From: Sarcina sp034439435
GTDB taxonomy: Bacteria > Bacillota > Clostridia > Clostridiales > Clostridiaceae
Assembly: GCF_034439435.1 (NCBI RefSeq)
Contig: NZ_JAPCKJ010000007.1
Span: forward strand, 62,001 to 126,000
Reading direction: 5' to 3'
DNA: 64,000 nt
The translations under genes were made by a program, and so were the position numbers. The first letter of the stretch is position 1, and the number at the start of each line of letters is the position of its first letter. Below are positions 60,758-64,000 of this stretch, piece by piece. The notes under the pieces were generated by a model. It worked only from the letters and a program-made list of their open reading frames with translations, was not told where the DNA came from and searched no databases.

Positions 60758-61213
60758 ATGAGTAATTTAGAGAAATCTTTAAGACAACAGGCAATATTAG
60801 ATATAATAGAAAAGAAATGTATCGGTAAACAAGAAGAATTAATAATTGAACTAAAAGCATGTGGAATAATTGTAACACAGGCTACACTATCAAGAGATTT
60901 ACATGAAATGAATATAATTAGAAAAAAACTTGATAATAAAGAACATAAATATGTAGTTACAAAAGAAGGAGCTTTTGTGAAAAAATATAAAAACATATTT
61001 AAAAGCTCAGTTGTAGATATAGCTATTCAAGAGTATTTTATATTAGTTAATACATTAAATGGTATGGCTAGTTTAGTTGGAGAATTTATAGATAGGCTTG
61101 GAGATAATAGAATAGCTGGAACTGTAGCTAGAAAAAATCATATATTAGTGTTGTGTAGAAGCCTTAATGCTACACAACAAATATTTAAAGAATTAGATTC
61201 TTTAAGACTATAA
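60758..61213 (+). CDS. argR: Arginine repressor ArgR/AhrC family, arc operon regulator
   Basis: The 151-residue regulator has an N-terminal winged helix (QQAILDIIEKKCIGKQEEL, TQATLSRDLHEMNIIRKKL) and a C-terminal arginine-binding oligomerisation domain (NTLNGMASLVGEFID, GDNRIAGTVARKNHILVLCR). In arc operons such a protein acts as activator or repressor with arginine as ligand; the ARG-box-like site at 55547 is a candidate target. AAAAGGAG is well placed. A strong terminator lies 170 bases downstream. Confidence 0.95.
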   Translation: MSNLEKSLRQQAILDIIEKKCIGKQEELIIELKACGIIVTQATLSRDLHEMNIIRKKLDNKEHKYVVTKEGAFVKKYKNIFKSSVVDIAIQEYFILVNTLNGMASLVGEFIDRLGDNRIAGTVARKNHILVLCRSLNATQQIFKELDSLRL

Positions 61214-61379
61214 TTAAAATCTTACCACCTTAAAAATGTTGCATTTTATACTTAAAAATTATACAAGAAACCATAAAGAAATTAACAATTTTTATTATTA
61301 AGAATTAAGAATATTAAAAAATAAAAAATGTTTTAATTGAGTAATTAAAATCCTAAACAATTACCTAAATATAAAATTA

Positions 61380-61432
61380 AAATGTCACAGTCAAAGTTTG
61401 TAATTTATAAACTTTGACTGTGACATTTTTTA
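61380..61432 (+). terminator. Terminator of the arc operon
   Basis: AATGTCACAGTCAAAGTTT and its complement form a stem of about 19 bp, followed by T6. It is the strongest hairpin in the window after 62497. Confidence 0.9.
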
Positions 61433-61573
61433 TATCTGAAAAGTAAACATTTTAACCTTGTTTAATATTTAAATTACTATATTTAAAACTAATAATAATT
61501 TAAATATAATAAACTGTATTTGGATAATTTTTTTATAATTAATTTAATATGATTAGAATAAGAGGAGATTAAG

Positions 61574-61759
61574 ATGCAAGAAAAAATATCTAGGTTAACA
61601 AAAATAACTAAAATACTTTTGATTTTAACTTTAATTTTAAATACGATAACTTTAATAACAAATTTTAAGAATGGATTTACAATTTCTAGTTTAATATCCT
61701 GTGTAATTGATTATATAGTTATTGGATTAATTTACTATGTAATTAAAGAAAATAAGTAA
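61574..61759 (+). CDS. Small two-span membrane protein
   Basis: The 61-residue product has a basic N-terminus (MQEKISRLTKITK) and two hydrophobic helices (ILLILTLILNTITLI and ISSLISCVIDYIVIGLIYYV) ending KENK. A textbook AAGAGGAGATTAAG ribosome site precedes the ATG. It is monocistronic by position. No family recognised. Confidence 0.65.
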   Translation: MQEKISRLTKITKILLILTLILNTITLITNFKNGFTISSLISCVIDYIVIGLIYYVIKENK

Positions 61760-61937
61760 TTCTGAAAACATAACTTTCTTATGAATTTATAGTTTTGATT
61801 ATATATAAAGTTTAAAAATAATAAGTATAATATGAGTAAGATTTATAATAAATTTTATGGTGAATTTATTAATATAATTAATAATAAAGTTAAGAATGCT
61901 TTGATTTAATTAATAGAAATGAATAGGAGAGGTTACT

Positions 61938-62492
61938 ATGGGAAAAAAAATTTATATTAGTGATACTCATTTTGGTCATAAAAACATTATAAAATACTCA
62001 AAGAGACCATTTAAATCTATAGAAGATATGACAGAAGGATTAATAAAACGTTGGAATAATAAAGTGAGCCATGAGGATACGGTCTATGTTCTAGGAGATA
62101 TGTTTTATGGAATAAAGTTAGATTATGAAAAGATAATAAATAGATTAAATGGTAAAAAGATATTAATTAAGGGAAATCATGATCAATGGATAGAGAATAA
62201 TGAAAATTTAAAAAAGCTATTTTTAGAAGTAGTAGATTATAAAATAATTAAGGATTGTGGGAAACAAATTGTATTATTTCATTATCCAATAATTGAGTGG
62301 GCGTATAAAAATAATGGTTCACTACATCTGTATGGACATGTACATGATATTTGCAATACGGAAACTAAAATAATGTATAATATGGATAATGTTTATAACG
62401 TTGGAGCTGACGTTAATAATTTAGAACCTTGTACTTTGGAAGAGATAATAAGAAATAAAAAGAACTTTGGATATGATATATATGAAAAATAA
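61938..62492 (+). CDS. Metallophosphoesterase
   Basis: The 184-residue calcineurin-like phosphoesterase carries all metal-binding blocks: YISDTHFGHKNII, VYVLGDMFYG, ILIKGNHDQW, VLFHYPIIEW and LYGHVHD. This short single-domain form is common in bacteria and phages, with unknown substrate. GGAGAGG precedes the ATG. A perfect-palindrome terminator follows and separates it from the convergent beta-galactosidase gene. Confidence 0.92.
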   Translation: MGKKIYISDTHFGHKNIIKYSKRPFKSIEDMTEGLIKRWNNKVSHEDTVYVLGDMFYGIKLDYEKIINRLNGKKILIKGNHDQWIENNENLKKLFLEVVDYKIIKDCGKQIVLFHYPIIEWAYKNNGSLHLYGHVHDICNTETKIMYNMDNVYNVGADVNNLEPCTLEEIIRNKKNFGYDIYEK

Positions 62493-62496
62493 ATTA

Positions 62497-62532
62497 AAAA
62501 GATACTAGGTAAAATTTTACCTAGTATCTTTT
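62497..62532. terminator. Perfect 36-bp palindromic bidirectional terminator
   Basis: AAAAGATACTAGGTAAAA followed by its exact complement, with no unpaired loop needed. It serves the phosphoesterase gene and the minus-strand beta-galactosidase gene. Confidence 0.92.
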
Positions 62533-62539
62533 ATTTAAA

Positions 62540-64000
62540 TTATCTTCTAACTATTCTTATTCCATAAGGTTCCATTTCAAATACTTTTTCTACTTTTTCA
62601 CCTGTTAACATATCTGTTAAATTAAGATCTTTAGTATCGATAGACTTAGATTCATCTGAGAAGTTCATAAAGAATACAAACTCATTATTTTCATCCATAC
62701 GGACTTGAGCGTTAACTCCAGCAGGTAAATCAAGCTCTATAGCTTTCTTTAAGTTGATTTTCTTAGCTAAGTTTCCATAGAAATCAGCAAGGAATTCATC
62801 ATTGTTTCTAAATGCTATATAGTAAGCTTCTCCTTGTCCAAATTTATTACAAGTTAGAGCTGGCATGCCTTTATAGAAGTCAGTTTTGTATGTTGCAAGA
62901 ACTTCAGCACCTTCAGAGTGGATTAGGTCACAGAATATTCTAGCTTCATATTCACCGTTCATTCCAAGGCTATTTCCTTCTTCAATAGCTACGTAGTTTA
63001 CATCGCTATCATAAAGAGCATCTAACTCTTCAGCCCATATTCCTGTAACTTTTTTTAGTGGACCAGGGAATCCTCCTAAGAAGCATAGGTCATTTTCATC
63101 AACAATTCCGCTCCAGTAAGTTGTAACTAGAGTACCACCATTATTAACGAACTCTTCAAGTCTTTCACCTACACCAGGTCTTAATAAGTAAAGCATTGGT
63201 GCAACAACTACTTTATATTTTGAGAAATCACAATCCATGTTTATAACGTCAACTGGAATTGACATATCCCAGAATGCTTTATAGTGTTTTTGACAAGTAT
63301 CGTGATAATCTTTCTTTTCTATTCTTGGACCTTGAGCATCATTAATTGCCCAGTAGTTTTCCCAGTCATAAATAACTGCTACTTCAGGTTCTACAGATGT
63401 TCCAATTACATCATTAAGCTTAGATAAAATTTCTCCAACCTTAGTTACATCTCTAAATACTCTTGTATTTTCATGTCCACAATGGTCAACTACAGCACCA
63501 TGGAATTTCTCAGATGATCCTCTACTTTTTCTCCATTGGAAGTACTGAACAGTATCTGATCCATGAGCAACAGCTTGAAGAGAAGATAGAACGTGCATGT
63601 TAGGACGTCTAAGCTTTGCAACTGATTGCCAGTTTGTTGAACTTGGAGAACTCTCCATCATCATAAATGGTTTACCATTTAAAATAGCTCTGTTTAAATC
63701 ATGAACAAAGCCAATTCTACTTCCTTCATGGGCATCATTTCTGTCATCACCATGCCAGTAAGGATAGTTATCCCATGATACAACATCTAAATAAGGTGCA
63801 AATTTCCAGTAATCTATACCTCTGTAAAGTGATATATAGTCATGGAAATTAGTAGTTACAGGAATATCAGGTGTGATTTCCTTTAATATACTTCTTTCAT
63901 GCTTGTAGTAATCTAATGTTTGGTGAGTAACAAACCTCATCCAATCTAGGTTTAATCCATGAAGAGCAGGCTCCCCATGAGGTGCTGGTGCTTCTATTTC
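62540..64000 (-). CDS. GH42 beta-galactosidase, C-terminal 486 residues (5' end outside window)
   Basis: The frame runs open to the window edge, so the N-terminal third is missing. The visible part has the end of the GH42 barrel (NFHDYISLYRGIDYWKFAPY, VVSWDNYPYW, and MMMESSPSSTNWQ with the nucleophile Glu), then FQWRKSRGSSEKFHGAVVDH, the trimerisation domain (VAVIYDWENYWAI, LYLLRPGVGERLEEFVNNGG, TYWSGIVDENDLCFLGGFPG) and the small C-terminal beta domain ending EPYGIRIVRR. It hydrolyses terminal beta-galactosides in the cytoplasm. It corresponds in position to the pbg gene known near pfoA in C. perfringens. Confidence 0.93.
   Translation of the reverse strand, partial: EIEAPAPHGEPALHGLNLDWMRFVTHQTLDYYKHERSILKEITPDIPVTTNFHDYISLYRGIDYWKFAPYLDVVSWDNYPYWHGDDRNDAHEGSRIGFVHDLNRAILNGKPFMMMESSPSSTNWQSVAKLRRPNMHVLSSLQAVAHGSDTVQYFQWRKSRGSSEKFHGAVVDHCGHENTRVFRDVTKVGEILSKLNDVIGTSVEPEVAVIYDWENYWAINDAQGPRIEKKDYHDTCQKHYKAFWDMSIPVDVINMDCDFSKYKVVVAPMLYLLRPGVGERLEEFVNNGGTLVTTYWSGIVDENDLCFLGGFPGPLKKVTGIWAEELDALYDSDVNYVAIEEGNSLGMNGEYEARIFCDLIHSEGAEVLATYKTDFYKGMPALTCNKFGQGEAYYIAFRNNDEFLADFYGNLAKKINLKKAIELDLPAGVNAQVRMDENNEFVFFMNFSDESKSIDTKDLNLTDMLTGEKVEKVFEMEPYGIRIVRR

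Overview
The window looks like a chromosomal segment of Clostridium perfringens or a very close relative. It is strongly AT-rich, uses AGGAGG-type ribosome binding sites throughout, and carries the cholesterol-dependent cytolysin perfringolysin O (pfoA) with its paired VirR boxes and the neighbouring pfoR, followed by the arginine deiminase operon arcA-arcB-arcD-arcC-argR and a GH42 beta-galactosidase. The pfoA product differs from the reference toxin I remember at several dozen positions and has a second cysteine, so this is probably a divergent lineage. No rRNA, tRNA, CRISPR array or intact insertion sequence was seen.

Layout. (1) 1-7.5 kb: accessory region. It holds the end of a TcdR/UviA-type sigma factor, two promoter-like sites, a possible holin remnant, a large M14-peptidase/SH3/pre-toxin polymorphic toxin, an SMI1/KNR4-type immunity protein and an RNA 2'-phosphotransferase (KptA). 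Decayed genes and an orphan toxin-tail remnant follow. (2) 7.5-18.5 kb: drug-efflux and membrane genes: MarR with MATE, an LssY-C protein, two CPBP proteases, TetR(LmrA/QdoR-like) with a DHA2 MFS pump, a TDT transporter and a YeiH-type transporter. (3) 18.4-29.9 kb: a possible surface/spore protein pair, an EamA transporter, cinA, a third CPBP protease, a HesB-like gene with in-frame UGA and a SECIS-like hairpin (probable selenoprotein), rubrerythrin, a 2H phosphoesterase and an ABC-F ATPase.

(4) 30.3-37.0 kb: a compact RiPP-like locus. It has a two-component system, an immunity-type ABC transporter (one ATPase, three paralogous permeases), a 29-residue Trp/Cys-rich precursor peptide and a radical SAM/SPASM maturase. 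Three promoters share the same 11-bp-spaced direct repeat, probably the response-regulator site. (5) 37.2-42.9 kb: a sortase-assembled pilus operon (adhesin, major pilin, class C sortase) behind a c-di-GMP-II riboswitch and terminator, then a second kptA. (6) 43-49.1 kb: TVP38, DUF2935, HD-domain and methyltransferase-like genes, then pfoR. (7) 49.2-51.2 kb: VirR boxes, promoter, long leader and pfoA. (8) 51.6-55.1 kb: PEBP, DIP1984, an ASCH/PUA-like protein, an XRE regulator and a small membrane protein. (9) 55.5-61.4 kb: the arc operon with an ARG-box-like site and a large inter-cistronic hairpin. (10) 61.5-64 kb: a small membrane protein, a metallophosphoesterase and the 3' part of the beta-galactosidase gene.

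Dispersed through the non-coding gaps is a family of hairpin-forming repeats (at least seven full or partial copies), a second hairpin family (two copies) and a 75-bp direct repeat (two copies).
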